Source: Sphingomonas gilva
Lineage (GTDB): Bacteria > Pseudomonadota > Alphaproteobacteria > Sphingomonadales > Sphingomonadaceae
Reading direction: 5' to 3'
Assembly (NCBI RefSeq): GCF_003515075.1
Contig: NZ_QWLV01000002.1
Coordinates: 186,001 to 250,000, forward strand
DNA length: 64,000 bases
Shown here: positions 54,999 to 63,496 of the stretch, in pieces
Position numbering within the stretch: the first letter of the stretch is position 1
Layout of the letters: each line of letters opens with the position of its first letter
Program-made: the position numbers and the translations under genes
The notes under the pieces: generated by a model
What the model was told of the DNA's origin: nothing
The model's input: the letters and a program-made list of their open reading frames with translations, nothing else
Database searches by the model: none

Positions 54999-56261
54999 AT
55001 GACCGAAGCCGCTCAGACCGCGAACGACGCGCACACGCCCGCGGAAGCCGCCGGCGCCACCGACCTGTTCAGCAAGTTCGATCCCCTGATCGCCGAGCGC
55101 CAGGCGCTGATGGACACCGGCGTGCGCGATCCCTTCGCGATCGTCATGGACGAGGTGAGGTCCCCCACGCTCGCCGTCATCAAGGGCAAGGAGACCATCC
55201 TGCTCGGCACCTATAACTATATGGGGATGACCTTCGATCCGGACGTCGTGCAGGCGGGCAAGGACGCGCTCGACAATTTCGGTTCGGGCACCACCGGCAG
55301 CCGCGTGCTCAACGGCACCTATCAAGGCCACAAGGAGTGCGAGGACGCGCTCAAGGACTTCTACGGAACGAAGCACGCCATGGTCTTCTCGACCGGCTAC
55401 CAGGCCAATCTCGGGATGATCTCGACGCTCGCGGGCAAGGGCGATTACGTCATCCTTGACGCCGACAGCCACGCCTCGATCTATGACGGCTGTTTCCTGG
55501 GCGATGCCGAGATCATCCGCTTCCGCCACAATTCGCCCGAGGACCTCGGCAAGCGCCTGGGCCGCCTGCCCAAGGAGGCGCACAAGCTGGTGGTGCTCGA
55601 AGGCGTCTATTCGATGCTCGGCGACATCGCCCCGCTGCCGGAGATGGTCGCGGCGGTGCGCGCGCACCCCAATTGCATGATCCTGTGCGACGAAGCGCAC
55701 GGCATGGGCTTTTTCGGCGAGCATGGCCGCGGCGTGTTCGAGGAACAGGGCGTGTCCGACGATATCGATTTCGTCGTCGGCACCTTCTCCAAATCGGTCG
55801 GCACGGTGGGCGGCTTCTGCGTCTCCAACCATCCGAAGTTCGACGTGCTGCGCCTGGTCTGCCGGCCCTATGTCTTCACCGCGTCGCTGCCGCCCTCGGT
55901 CGTCGCGACCGCCGCCACCTCGATCCGGAAGCTGATGCACGCCGGCAACAAGCGCGCGCATCTGTGGGAAAACAGCCGCCGCCTGCATGGCGGCCTCACC
56001 GAAATGGGCTTCAAGCTTGGCACCGAGACGCCGCAATCGGCGATCATCGCGGTGATCCTCGAAGACCAGACCCAGGCGGTGGCGATGTGGCAGGCGCTGC
56101 TCGAAGGCGGCCTGTACGTCAACATGGCCCGCCCGCCCGCGACCCCGGCCGGCATGTTCCTGCTGCGCTGCTCGCTCTGCGCCGAGCATTCGGCCGAGCA
56201 GGTCGAGACCATCCTCGAGATGTTCCGCGCCGCGGGCAAGGCCACCGGCGCGATCTCCTGA
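54999..56261 (+). CDS. spt: Serine palmitoyltransferase
   Basis: Committed step of sphingolipid synthesis: PLP-dependent condensation of serine with palmitoyl thioester to 3-ketodihydrosphingosine. The soluble homodimeric Sphingomonas-type enzyme is 420 aa, as here. PLP lysine is K265 in GTFSKSVGTVGGF; D231 and H234 lie in LCDEAHGMG; H158 in DADSHASIYDG stacks on the cofactor. GSGTTGSRVLNGTYQGHKE is the alpha-oxoamine synthase signature. KBL or HemA alternatives are excluded by length and the neighbouring ACP/CerR genes. A strong lineage marker. Confidence 0.96.
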   Translation: MTEAAQTANDAHTPAEAAGATDLFSKFDPLIAERQALMDTGVRDPFAIVMDEVRSPTLAVIKGKETILLGTYNYMGMTFDPDVVQAGKDALDNFGSGTTGSRVLNGTYQGHKECEDALKDFYGTKHAMVFSTGYQANLGMISTLAGKGDYVILDADSHASIYDGCFLGDAEIIRFRHNSPEDLGKRLGRLPKEAHKLVVLEGVYSMLGDIAPLPEMVAAVRAHPNCMILCDEAHGMGFFGEHGRGVFEEQGVSDDIDFVVGTFSKSVGTVGGFCVSNHPKFDVLRLVCRPYVFTASLPPSVVATAATSIRKLMHAGNKRAHLWENSRRLHGGLTEMGFKLGTETPQSAIIAVILEDQTQAVAMWQALLEGGLYVNMARPPATPAGMFLLRCSLCAEHSAEQVETILEMFRAAGKATGAIS

Positions 56262-56313
56262 ACGCGACGCTCAGGGTTCCCACGACGCGCGCAAACCGCT
56301 AGGTTTGGCCGTC

Positions 56314-58323
56314 ATGGCGGGGGATCTCGAGACCGGCGAGCCGATCGCGTCCGACAGCATGTGGAGACGTGTTGCCGCCGTCGGTGTCGCGCTGGTCGGC
56401 GCCGCCGCGCTGATCGCCCTGATCCTGATGCTCGGCAGCGCCAGCCGCGAGCGCGATCGCGCGCTGACCTTGCAGTCGCACAGCTATGAGGTGATGATCC
56501 TCTCGCGCTCGCTCGCCGGCTCGATCGCGCGTGCGGAGGCGACGCTCGGCCGCTACGTCATCAGCGGCGACAAGGATGTCGGCCGCATCTATCTCGACGA
56601 ATGGCGCCGCGCGGGCAGCCAGCTTGACCGGCTGGCAGCGGTCACCGCGGACAACCGCGCGCAGCATCCGGTGATCCAGGAGCTGCGCCGCGTCTATACC
56701 GAACGCGGCCGCCAGCTCGCCGCCACCGCCCTGCGCACCAATTACGGCCAGAACGCGCAGGCGCTCAGCACCTATTACGAAGCGGGCATGTCCCCCATCG
56801 TCGCGCGCATCAACACCCTGCTCGAACGTCTGATCACCAACGAACGCGCGCTGCTGAAGAAGCGCACCAGCGCCGCCGAGGTCACCACCGCATGGACCAA
56901 CACGGTCACCCAGGTGCTGGCGATCTTCGGCGTCGTCATCGCGCTGGGCGCGGTCGCATTGGGCTGGTCGAACGTCCAGGCTTTCACCCAGCGCCAGCGC
57001 GCGCGGCGCGACGCCGCCGCCGCCGCAGAGCGGGCCGAGGAGCTGGAGACGGCGATCGCCGGCGCGACTGTCGAGCTGCGCGAGGCCAATGCGCGCCTGC
57101 AGGACGAGGCGCGCGAGCGCGCCGCTGCCGAGGCGCAGCTCCGCCAGATCCAGAAGATGGAGGCGGTCGGCCAGCTCACCGGCGGCATCGCTCATGATTT
57201 CAACAATATGCTGGCGGTCGTCGTCGGCGGGCTGGAGCTCGCGCGCCGCCGCCTGCACGACGATTCGGACAATGCCCAGCGCCATATCGAGGCGGCGATG
57301 GAAGGCGCCAACCGCGCCGCCGCGCTCACGCGCCGCCTGCTCGCCTTCGCCCGCGCCGAACCGCTGCTCCCGGAGGCGGTCCGCCCCGGCGACCTGATCG
57401 GCGGGATGCGCGACCTGCTCGATCGCACGCTCGGCGAACGCATCACCGTCACCACGCGCGACGACGGCGCCGACTGGCAGGTGTGGATCGACCGTCACCA
57501 GCTGGAGAACGCGATCCTCAACCTCGCGGTCAACGCGCGCGACGCGATGGACGGCAGCGGCCGCCTGACGATCGAGACCGGCCGGGCGGCGCTCAGCGAC
57601 CAGGAGGTCAACGAGGCGGCGGGCGGCGACTACGCCACCATCGCCGTCATCGACACCGGGTGCGGCATGGCGCCCGAGGTCCTCGAACATGTGTTCGAGC
57701 CCTTCTTCACCACCAAGCCGGTGGGCAAGGGCACCGGGCTCGGCCTCAGCCAGATATTCGGTTTCGTCCGCCAGTCGGGCGGCGAGATCGAGATCAAGTC
57801 GACCCCCGGCATCGGCACCACCGTCACCATCTACCTGCCGCGCCACCGGGGCGCCGTTGCGGCCGAGCCCGCACGATCGGACGCGGCGCCGGCCGATCCC
57901 GCGCCTGCGCCGCGCGGCGGCCTCTCGGTGCTGGTCGTCGAGGACGATGCGCGCGTGCTCGCCGCGACGATGGCCGCCCTCGACGAGCTCGGCCATAGCG
58001 CCACCGCCTGCGAAGACCCGCTCGCCGCCCCCGCGCTGATCGAGGCGGAAGGCTCGGCCTTCGACCTGATCGTGTCGGACGTGGTGATGCCCGGCATCAA
58101 CGGGCCGGAGATGATCGCGCGCCTGCGCCCGCTCCACCCGCACCTGGCGGTGCTGTTCGTCACCGGCTATGCCGGCGAGGTCGACGACGCGGCCTTGTTC
58201 GGCGGCCATGCGGTGCTGCGCAAGCCCTTCACCATCGCCGCGCTCGACCGCGCCGTCGGCGAGGCGATGGCCGCGGCATCGGGGCACCACGGCGACCGCA
58301 CCGAAGGCATCGCGGCGGAGTAG
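56314..58323 (+). CDS. CHASE3 hybrid sensor histidine kinase
   Basis: Membrane hybrid kinase, 669 aa. TM1 ([20 protein letters not shown]), periplasmic CHASE3-like domain (about residues 45-195), TM2 ([18 protein letters not shown]), a coiled coil, HisKA with [20 protein letters not shown] (phosphorylated H), HATPase with [16 protein letters not shown] and [12 protein letters not shown], and a C-terminal receiver with phospho-acceptor D in [18 protein letters not shown]. No response regulator lies beside it. It sits between spt and lptF, so envelope-lipid status is a possible input, but that is inference. Confidence 0.9.
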   Translation: MAGDLETGEPIASDSMWRRVAAVGVALVGAAALIALILMLGSASRERDRALTLQSHSYEVMILSRSLAGSIARAEATLGRYVISGDKDVGRIYLDEWRRAGSQLDRLAAVTADNRAQHPVIQELRRVYTERGRQLAATALRTNYGQNAQALSTYYEAGMSPIVARINTLLERLITNERALLKKRTSAAEVTTAWTNTVTQVLAIFGVVIALGAVALGWSNVQAFTQRQRARRDAAAAAERAEELETAIAGATVELREANARLQDEARERAAAEAQLRQIQKMEAVGQLTGGIAHDFNNMLAVVVGGLELARRRLHDDSDNAQRHIEAAMEGANRAAALTRRLLAFARAEPLLPEAVRPGDLIGGMRDLLDRTLGERITVTTRDDGADWQVWIDRHQLENAILNLAVNARDAMDGSGRLTIETGRAALSDQEVNEAAGGDYATIAVIDTGCGMAPEVLEHVFEPFFTTKPVGKGTGLGLSQIFGFVRQSGGEIEIKSTPGIGTTVTIYLPRHRGAVAAEPARSDAAPADPAPAPRGGLSVLVVEDDARVLAATMAALDELGHSATACEDPLAAPALIEAEGSAFDLIVSDVVMPGINGPEMIARLRPLHPHLAVLFVTGYAGEVDDAALFGGHAVLRKPFTIAALDRAVGEAMAAASGHHGDRTEGIAAE

Positions 58324-58375
58324 ACCGCAACAGGCAGGATACGCGAACCTCATCCTGGCCTTTCCACTGGTTTGC

Positions 58376-58472
58376 CGTCGCCCCTGCGCAGGCAGGGGCC
58401 CATCCAACACCCACCGCATGAGCAGCGCCTTGGCTGAGAGAGCGGATAGGCCCCTGCCTACGCAGGGGCGAC
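58376..58472. repeat. CGTCGCCCCTGC-family element in the kinase-lptF gap
   Basis: The 271-bp gap before lptF (58324-58594) holds one palindromic element with arms CGTCGCCCCTGCGCAGG and CCTACGCAGGGGCGAC. Its core lacks the usual GGGTTTGTGGC. The rest of the gap has no clear gene; lptF promoter is expected in 58480-58590. Confidence 0.8.
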
Positions 58473-58594
58473 ACGGTTTTGGGGTAACGCTCCTCAGGAT
58501 TGTCGGGTTGACGTGCCAACCCCCGTGACGCCGGCGCCCATCCCGTCTATAGCCGCCAGCCATCTTCCGCACCGTAAGGCCGCCCTCCCCGCCC

Positions 58595-59797
58595 ATGTCA
58601 TCGATCGACCGCTACATGGCCCGCCTGATCGCCGTGCCGCTGTTCGCGACGCTGATCATCTCGGCGATGCTGCTGGTGCTCGATCGGATGCTGCGCCTGT
58701 TCGATTTCGTCGCGTCGGAGGGCGGCCCGGTCAGCGTGGTGTGGCGGATGCTCGCCAATCTGCTGCCCGAATATCTCGGCCTCGGCGTGCCGATCGGCCT
58801 GACGCTCGGCATCCTTCTCGCCTTTCGCCGCCTCGCCACCACCTCCGAGCTCGACGTGCTGCGCGCGGTGGGGATGAGCTACGGCCGCCTGCTGCGCGTG
58901 CCGTACATGTACGCGCTGGCCCTCGCGCTGTTCAATCTCGCCATCGTCGGCTTCGTCCAGCCCTGGGCGCGCTACAATTACGAAGGCCTCCAGTTCGAAC
59001 TGCGGTCGGGTGCGCTCGGCGCCTCGATCAAGGTCGGCGAGTTCACCAACCTCGGCGATCGCATGACGCTCAGGATCGAGGAAAGCCGCGAGGAGGGGCG
59101 CGACCTGCGCGGCATCTTCGTGCGCGTCGAGACGACCGATGGCGAGGCGCTGGCGGTCACCGCCGATCGCGGCACCTTCCTGGCCACCGACGACAAGGAC
59201 ACGATCATCTTCCGCCTTAGCCGCGGCGTGCTGATCCATCAGACGCGCGAGAGCCCGGTCCCACGCACGCTGACCTTCACCCAGCACGACCTGCCGATCG
59301 ACCTGCCCAAGATCGAGAGCTTCCGCTCGCGCGGCGAGAACACGCTGGAGCTCACCCTGCCCGAACTCGCCATGACCGGCGCCAACCGGGGGGAGGATCA
59401 GTCGACCCGCAATACCAGCTGGGCCAATTTCCATTTCCGCATGGTCGAGGTCGCGATGATGGCGCTGCTGCCCTTGCTGGCGCTCGCGCTCGGCGTGCCG
59501 CCCAAACGCTCCACCTCGTCGCTGGGCGTGTTCCTCGCGATCGTGATGCTCGTCACCTATCACAAGATCAACGAATATGCCGAGAGCATCGGCGCGCTCG
59601 GCATCGTCAATCCGGCGATCGCGCTGTGGCTGCCCTTTGTCGCCTTCGCCGTGCTGATCCTGTGGATGTACCGCACAATCGCGCTCGTTCCCGGCGGTCA
59701 GCCCATCGGCGCGCTCGAACGCAGCTTCGCCAAGCTCGGCGACGCGATCAAACGCCGCCTGCCGAGCCGGCGCCGGCGCAGGGAGGCGATGGCGTGA
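58595..59797 (+). CDS. lptF: LptF-family permease
   Basis: Inner-membrane component of the Lpt lipid exporter, 400 aa, YjgP/YjgQ family. Three N-terminal TM segments (LIAVPLFATLIISAMLLVLD; LGVPIGLTLGILLAF; MYALALALFNLAIVGFV), a periplasmic beta-jellyroll (about 120-270), and three C-terminal TM segments. It starts ATG 58595 and overlaps lptG (GTGA). In enterobacteria LptFG with LptB extracts LPS; sphingomonads are reported to carry glycosphingolipids instead, so the cargo here is probably different. Confidence 0.92.
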   Translation: MSSIDRYMARLIAVPLFATLIISAMLLVLDRMLRLFDFVASEGGPVSVVWRMLANLLPEYLGLGVPIGLTLGILLAFRRLATTSELDVLRAVGMSYGRLLRVPYMYALALALFNLAIVGFVQPWARYNYEGLQFELRSGALGASIKVGEFTNLGDRMTLRIEESREEGRDLRGIFVRVETTDGEALAVTADRGTFLATDDKDTIIFRLSRGVLIHQTRESPVPRTLTFTQHDLPIDLPKIESFRSRGENTLELTLPELAMTGANRGEDQSTRNTSWANFHFRMVEVAMMALLPLLALALGVPPKRSTSSLGVFLAIVMLVTYHKINEYAESIGALGIVNPAIALWLPFVAFAVLILWMYRTIALVPGGQPIGALERSFAKLGDAIKRRLPSRRRRREAMA

Positions 59798-60891
59798 ACC
59801 AAGTCAGCTTCTTCCCGTCGCGCACGATGACCTGGTACATGGCGCGCAAGTTCCTGGTCAGCACCTTCGCCATCCTGCTGATGCTGGTGCTCGTCCTCCA
59901 GACGCTCGATCTGCTCGGCGAATCGGGCAAGATCCTGTCGCATCCCGGCAACGGCCAGGCGGAGCTGTGGCGCTATGTCGGCCTGCGCAGCCCGCAGATC
60001 GTCGCGCGCTTCCTGCCATTCTCGGTGCTGCTCGCGACCATCGTCACCTTGTCGACGATGAACCAGAACAGCGAGATCATCGCGATGAAGGCGGCCGGCC
60101 TCTCGGCGCACCAGGTGCTCGCGCCGCTGATCGTCGCCAGCCTGGGCGTCGCGGCGGTCTCCTTCGTGTTCAACGAACGCATCGTCACCCGCGCCACCGC
60201 GACGCTCGCCCAGTGGGAGAATGTCGGCTTCGGCGACATGCCGGTCGATCGCGGCGACCGGTCCAACGTGTGGGTGCGCGCCGGCGGCGATCTGATCCAG
60301 GTCCGCCAGGTAAACGGGCGCGGCGATGCCGCCGTGCTGAGCGGGATCACCGTCTATGAACGGCCGCAGGGCGCGCTTACCGGCATCGTCACCGCCAGCC
60401 GCGCGGTGCGATCGGGCGACGGCTGGCTGGTCGAGGACGCCCGCCGCTTCCAGGTTGCCGATGGCGGCATCACCGATGTCGGCCGGGCGGTGATCGCCCG
60501 CGGCGTGGAGCCCGATCGCTTCACCCTCGCCAATGTGGATGCCGACGAACTGAGCTATGCGCCCCTGGATGCCGCCATCGCCGAGCTGGAGGCTGCGGGT
60601 CGGCCGACAAAGGCGCTCGAAGGCGCGAAATGGCACAAGCTTTCCGGCCCGCTCTCGGCGGTGCTGATGCCGCTGCTCGGCGCGGTGGCGGCGTTCGGCA
60701 TCGCCCGGTCCGGCAAGCTGTTCCTGCGCGCGGTGATCGGCATGGCGCTGGGCTTCGCCTATTTCGTCGCGGACAATTTCGCGCTGGCGATGGGCAATCT
60801 CGGCGCCTACCCGCCCTTCCTCGCCGCCTGGGCGCCGTTCCTGCTGTTCTTCCTGATCGGCGAGGCGGTACTGGTCAGAACCGAGGAATAG
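59794..60891 (+). CDS. lptG: LptG-family permease
   Basis: Partner permease of LptF, 365 aa, with six TM segments and a periplasmic jellyroll. MTWYMARKFLVSTFAILLML is the typical N-terminus, and the coupling-helix region NQNSEIIAMKAAGLSAHQVL matches the LptB-contact site. GTG 59794 overlaps lptF by four bases. lptB, lptC, lptA and lptD are not in the window. Confidence 0.92.
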   Translation: MNQVSFFPSRTMTWYMARKFLVSTFAILLMLVLVLQTLDLLGESGKILSHPGNGQAELWRYVGLRSPQIVARFLPFSVLLATIVTLSTMNQNSEIIAMKAAGLSAHQVLAPLIVASLGVAAVSFVFNERIVTRATATLAQWENVGFGDMPVDRGDRSNVWVRAGGDLIQVRQVNGRGDAAVLSGITVYERPQGALTGIVTASRAVRSGDGWLVEDARRFQVADGGITDVGRAVIARGVEPDRFTLANVDADELSYAPLDAAIAELEAAGRPTKALEGAKWHKLSGPLSAVLMPLLGAVAAFGIARSGKLFLRAVIGMALGFAYFVADNFALAMGNLGAYPPFLAAWAPFLLFFLIGEAVLVRTEE

Positions 60892-60911
60892 CACATGCAA
60901 CGATGCCCATG

Positions 60912-61038
60912 CGTCGCCCCTGCGGAGGCAGGGGCCGCTGGCGGCATATGCAACGATGGATGTGGCACAAACCCGGCGGCCCCTGCCTTCGGTTCCCAGC
61001 AAAGTAATACTTTGCTGGGGGCCCTGCGCAGGGGCGAC
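60912..61038. repeat. CGTCGCCCCTGC-family element with nested hairpin, copy 2
   Basis: Element between the convergent lptG and desaturase genes, with arms CGTCGCCCCTGCGGAGG and its complement, core GTGGCACAAACCC, and a nested 25-bp hairpin at 60995-61019 that is the exact reverse complement of the one at 8975-8999. Confidence 0.85.
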
Positions 61039-61049
61039 GCATTGCTTGG

Positions 61050-62159
61050 TCAGCGCGCGCCGCCCATGGTCGAGCGCGTGATCCGCCACACCAGGCCAGG
61101 CAATCCCGCATAGCTCGCCTTGTGATAGGGCGAATCCGCCTCCAGCACGTCCGACAGCCGGCGGTGCGCCTCGCCGAGATTGTGATAGGGCACGCCCGGC
61201 AGCAGATGGTGCAGCGCGTGATAGCGCAGGCCGACCGGCGCCCACAGCATCGGCAGCATGGCGGGCGGCGGCACGTTGACCGTGTCGAGATACTGGGCGG
61301 TGACGCTCATCGCCTCGCCCTCATTCTCCCACAGATGCGCGACCAGCGTGCGGACCTGGTTGATCACCGCCACCCCGGCGAAGATCGCGAGCATGATCGC
61401 AAGGGCCCGCAGCGGCAGCACGCCGGTTGCGACCAGCGCGACCAGCGCGATCGCCCAGATGCTCGCCGCGGTCTCGACGCGCACCCAGTGACGCGCGAAC
61501 TCCCCATCGGCCGGGCGGCGGCGGAACTGCGGATTGATCGACAGCGAGGAAAAGCGCGCGATCACCACGCGGCGAAACGCCGGGAACAGCGCCGAAAGCG
61601 GCGCCAGCACGGCGAAGCGGACGACGAGGCCCAGCGGCGCCAGCGCGGACAGGAGGATGAAGGTCGGCAGCGTCCACGGCTTCATCAGCGCGAGCGGCAG
61701 ATATTCGGGATCGTCGGCCGTGCCGTAGCGCGTCTTGGCGTGATGCTGGTTGTGGACGCCTTCATACATGAAGGAGGGCGTCAGCATCGGCACGCCGACC
61801 AGGGCGTTCCAGCCCAGCCGGAAACCGGGCAGCGCGGCATGCTTGATGTGCGACACCTCGTGGATGAAGCTGATCGCGCGGTAGAGCGCGAGCGTGGCGA
61901 CGACGCCGGCAAGGATCGCCCAGCCGGCGCTGTCGGCCAGGATCGCGGCGGCGCCTGCGCCATAGCCGACCAGCGCGGAGGCGATCAGGTCCAGCCAGTA
62001 GATGCGCGGGTTCGGCTGGTTGAGGTCGCGCGTCAGGTCGGCCGCGGTGCGCAGCATCGCCTTGTCGTCGGCGATCGGCAGCCGTTCGGCGCGCGCGAGC
62101 GGCGCGCCGCTCGCGCGGTCAAGGCTCAGGATCGTGGTCATCGCCTTCGGCATTGCCAT
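61050..62159 (-). CDS. Membrane fatty-acid desaturase
   Basis: Integral-membrane di-iron desaturase, 369 aa, with the three histidine boxes HEVSH, HNQHH and HALHH, and several TM helices. It introduces a double bond into an acyl or sphingoid chain. Its location inside the spt-to-acyltransferase interval makes the sphingoid base a plausible substrate (sphingomonad bases include unsaturated and cyclopropane forms), but a phospholipid acyl chain is equally possible by sequence alone. Divergent from the GNAT-like gene with 82 bp between. Confidence 0.9.
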   Translation of the reverse strand: MAMPKAMTTILSLDRASGAPLARAERLPIADDKAMLRTAADLTRDLNQPNPRIYWLDLIASALVGYGAGAAAILADSAGWAILAGVVATLALYRAISFIHEVSHIKHAALPGFRLGWNALVGVPMLTPSFMYEGVHNQHHAKTRYGTADDPEYLPLALMKPWTLPTFILLSALAPLGLVVRFAVLAPLSALFPAFRRVVIARFSSLSINPQFRRRPADGEFARHWVRVETAASIWAIALVALVATGVLPLRALAIMLAIFAGVAVINQVRTLVAHLWENEGEAMSVTAQYLDTVNVPPPAMLPMLWAPVGLRYHALHHLLPGVPYHNLGEAHRRLSDVLEADSPYHKASYAGLPGLVWRITRSTMGGAR

Positions 62160-62241
62160 CAGATAATGGCGATATGGTGGCTTTTACAGGACCATGGCGG
62201 CGGGGAGCCGTTTCGCCACAATTAAGCCGCGGGAAGCATGC

Positions 62242-63402
62242 ATGGGCGGCGGCATGACCGTAACGATTCACACCGTGCTGTCCAAGGCGGACCGCAAGGC
62301 CTTCATCGAGCTCGCTTATACGCTCAACCGCGGCGATCCCAACTGGGTGCCGCCGCTCAGGAGCGAGGCGGCGGGGATGATCGATCCGGCCAAGAACGGC
62401 TGGTTCAGCCATGCCGAGGCCGAGCTGTTCCTCGCCCGGCGCGGCAAGGAGCTTGTCGGGCGGATCAGCGCGCATGTCGACCGTCTGGCGCTCGAACAGC
62501 CCCGGAAACAGGGAATGGGGCCCGGAACCGGCTTTTTCGGCCTGTTCGAGGCCGCCGATGCGGATGCCGCGGCAGCGCTCATCGCCCATGCCGAAAATGC
62601 CCTGCGCGCCAAGGGCATGACCCGCGCGCTCGGCCCCGTCAGCCTCTCGATCTGGGAGGAGCCCGGCCTGCTCACCAAGGGCTATGATCACCCGCCGACG
62701 GTGATGATGGGCCACCACAAGCCCGAATATCGCGGCTGGATCGAGGCCGCCGGCTATGCCCCCGCCAAGCAGCTGATGACCTACGAACTGGACATCCAGC
62801 AGCAATTTCCGCCCATCGTCCAGCGCATCATCCAGTCGGGCGAGAAGAATCCGCGCATCCGCATCCGCGAGGTGGTCAAGAGCCGATTCGAGGAGGAAGC
62901 CGCGACCATCCTCGGCATCCTCAACGACGCCTGGTCCGACAATTGGGGCTTCGTCCCGCTGACCCAGCCCGAGATCGACGATGTCGGCAAGAAGCTCAAA
63001 CCGATCGTCTTCGAGGATCTGATCCGCATCGCCGAATATGACGGGCGGCCCGTCGCCTTCATGATCACCCTGCCCGATCTCAACGAGGCGATCGCCCCGC
63101 TGGACGGCTCGCTCCTCCCCTTCGGCTGGGCCAGGCTGCTCTGGTGGCTCCGCCGCCCGCGGGTCAACACCATGCGTGTGCCGCTGATGGGCGTGGTCAA
63201 GGAGCTGCAATCCTCGCGCCTCGCCTCGCAGCTCGCCTTCATGATGATCGAATATATCCGCCGCGCCGCGATCACCCGCTACGGCGCGACGCGGGGCGAG
63301 ATCGGCTGGATCCTCGACGACAACCAGGGCATGCGCGCGATCGCCGAGACGATCCAGAGCAGCATCAACCGCATCTACACGGTGTATGAAAAGCGTCTCT
63401 AA
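62242..63402 (+). CDS. GNAT-like acyltransferase, candidate bacterial ceramide synthase
   Basis: A 386-aa protein with a GNAT-like fold: LAYTLNRGDPNWVPPLRSEA, HAEAELFLARRGKELVGRIS, GFFGLFEAADADAAAALIAH and a SIWEEPGLLTKGYDHPPTVM segment. The family is annotated as N-acetyltransferase, and a GNAT-like protein near spt in Caulobacter is the bacterial ceramide synthase that N-acylates the sphingoid base. Position here (with spt, CerR-like and ACP genes within 9 kb) supports that assignment, but the family has members of unknown role. ATG 62242 is chosen over 62254 because of GGGAAG upstream. Confidence 0.6.
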   Translation: MGGGMTVTIHTVLSKADRKAFIELAYTLNRGDPNWVPPLRSEAAGMIDPAKNGWFSHAEAELFLARRGKELVGRISAHVDRLALEQPRKQGMGPGTGFFGLFEAADADAAAALIAHAENALRAKGMTRALGPVSLSIWEEPGLLTKGYDHPPTVMMGHHKPEYRGWIEAAGYAPAKQLMTYELDIQQQFPPIVQRIIQSGEKNPRIRIREVVKSRFEEEAATILGILNDAWSDNWGFVPLTQPEIDDVGKKLKPIVFEDLIRIAEYDGRPVAFMITLPDLNEAIAPLDGSLLPFGWARLLWWLRRPRVNTMRVPLMGVVKELQSSRLASQLAFMMIEYIRRAAITRYGATRGEIGWILDDNQGMRAIAETIQSSINRIYTVYEKRL

Positions 63403-63406
63403 GACC

Positions 63407-63494
63407 CGTCGCCCCTGCGAAGGCAGGGGCCGCTGGGTTTGTGGCGCATCCTTCGCCCATGCCGCCTGAGGCCCCTGCCTTCGCAGGGGCGACG
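63407..63494. repeat. CGTCGCCCCTGC-family palindromic element
   Basis: Full-length copy with arms CGTCGCCCCTGCGAAGG and complement and the core GGGTTTGTGGCG, filling the gap between the convergent acyltransferase-like and DUF815 genes. Confidence 0.85.
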
Positions 63495-63496
63495 GA

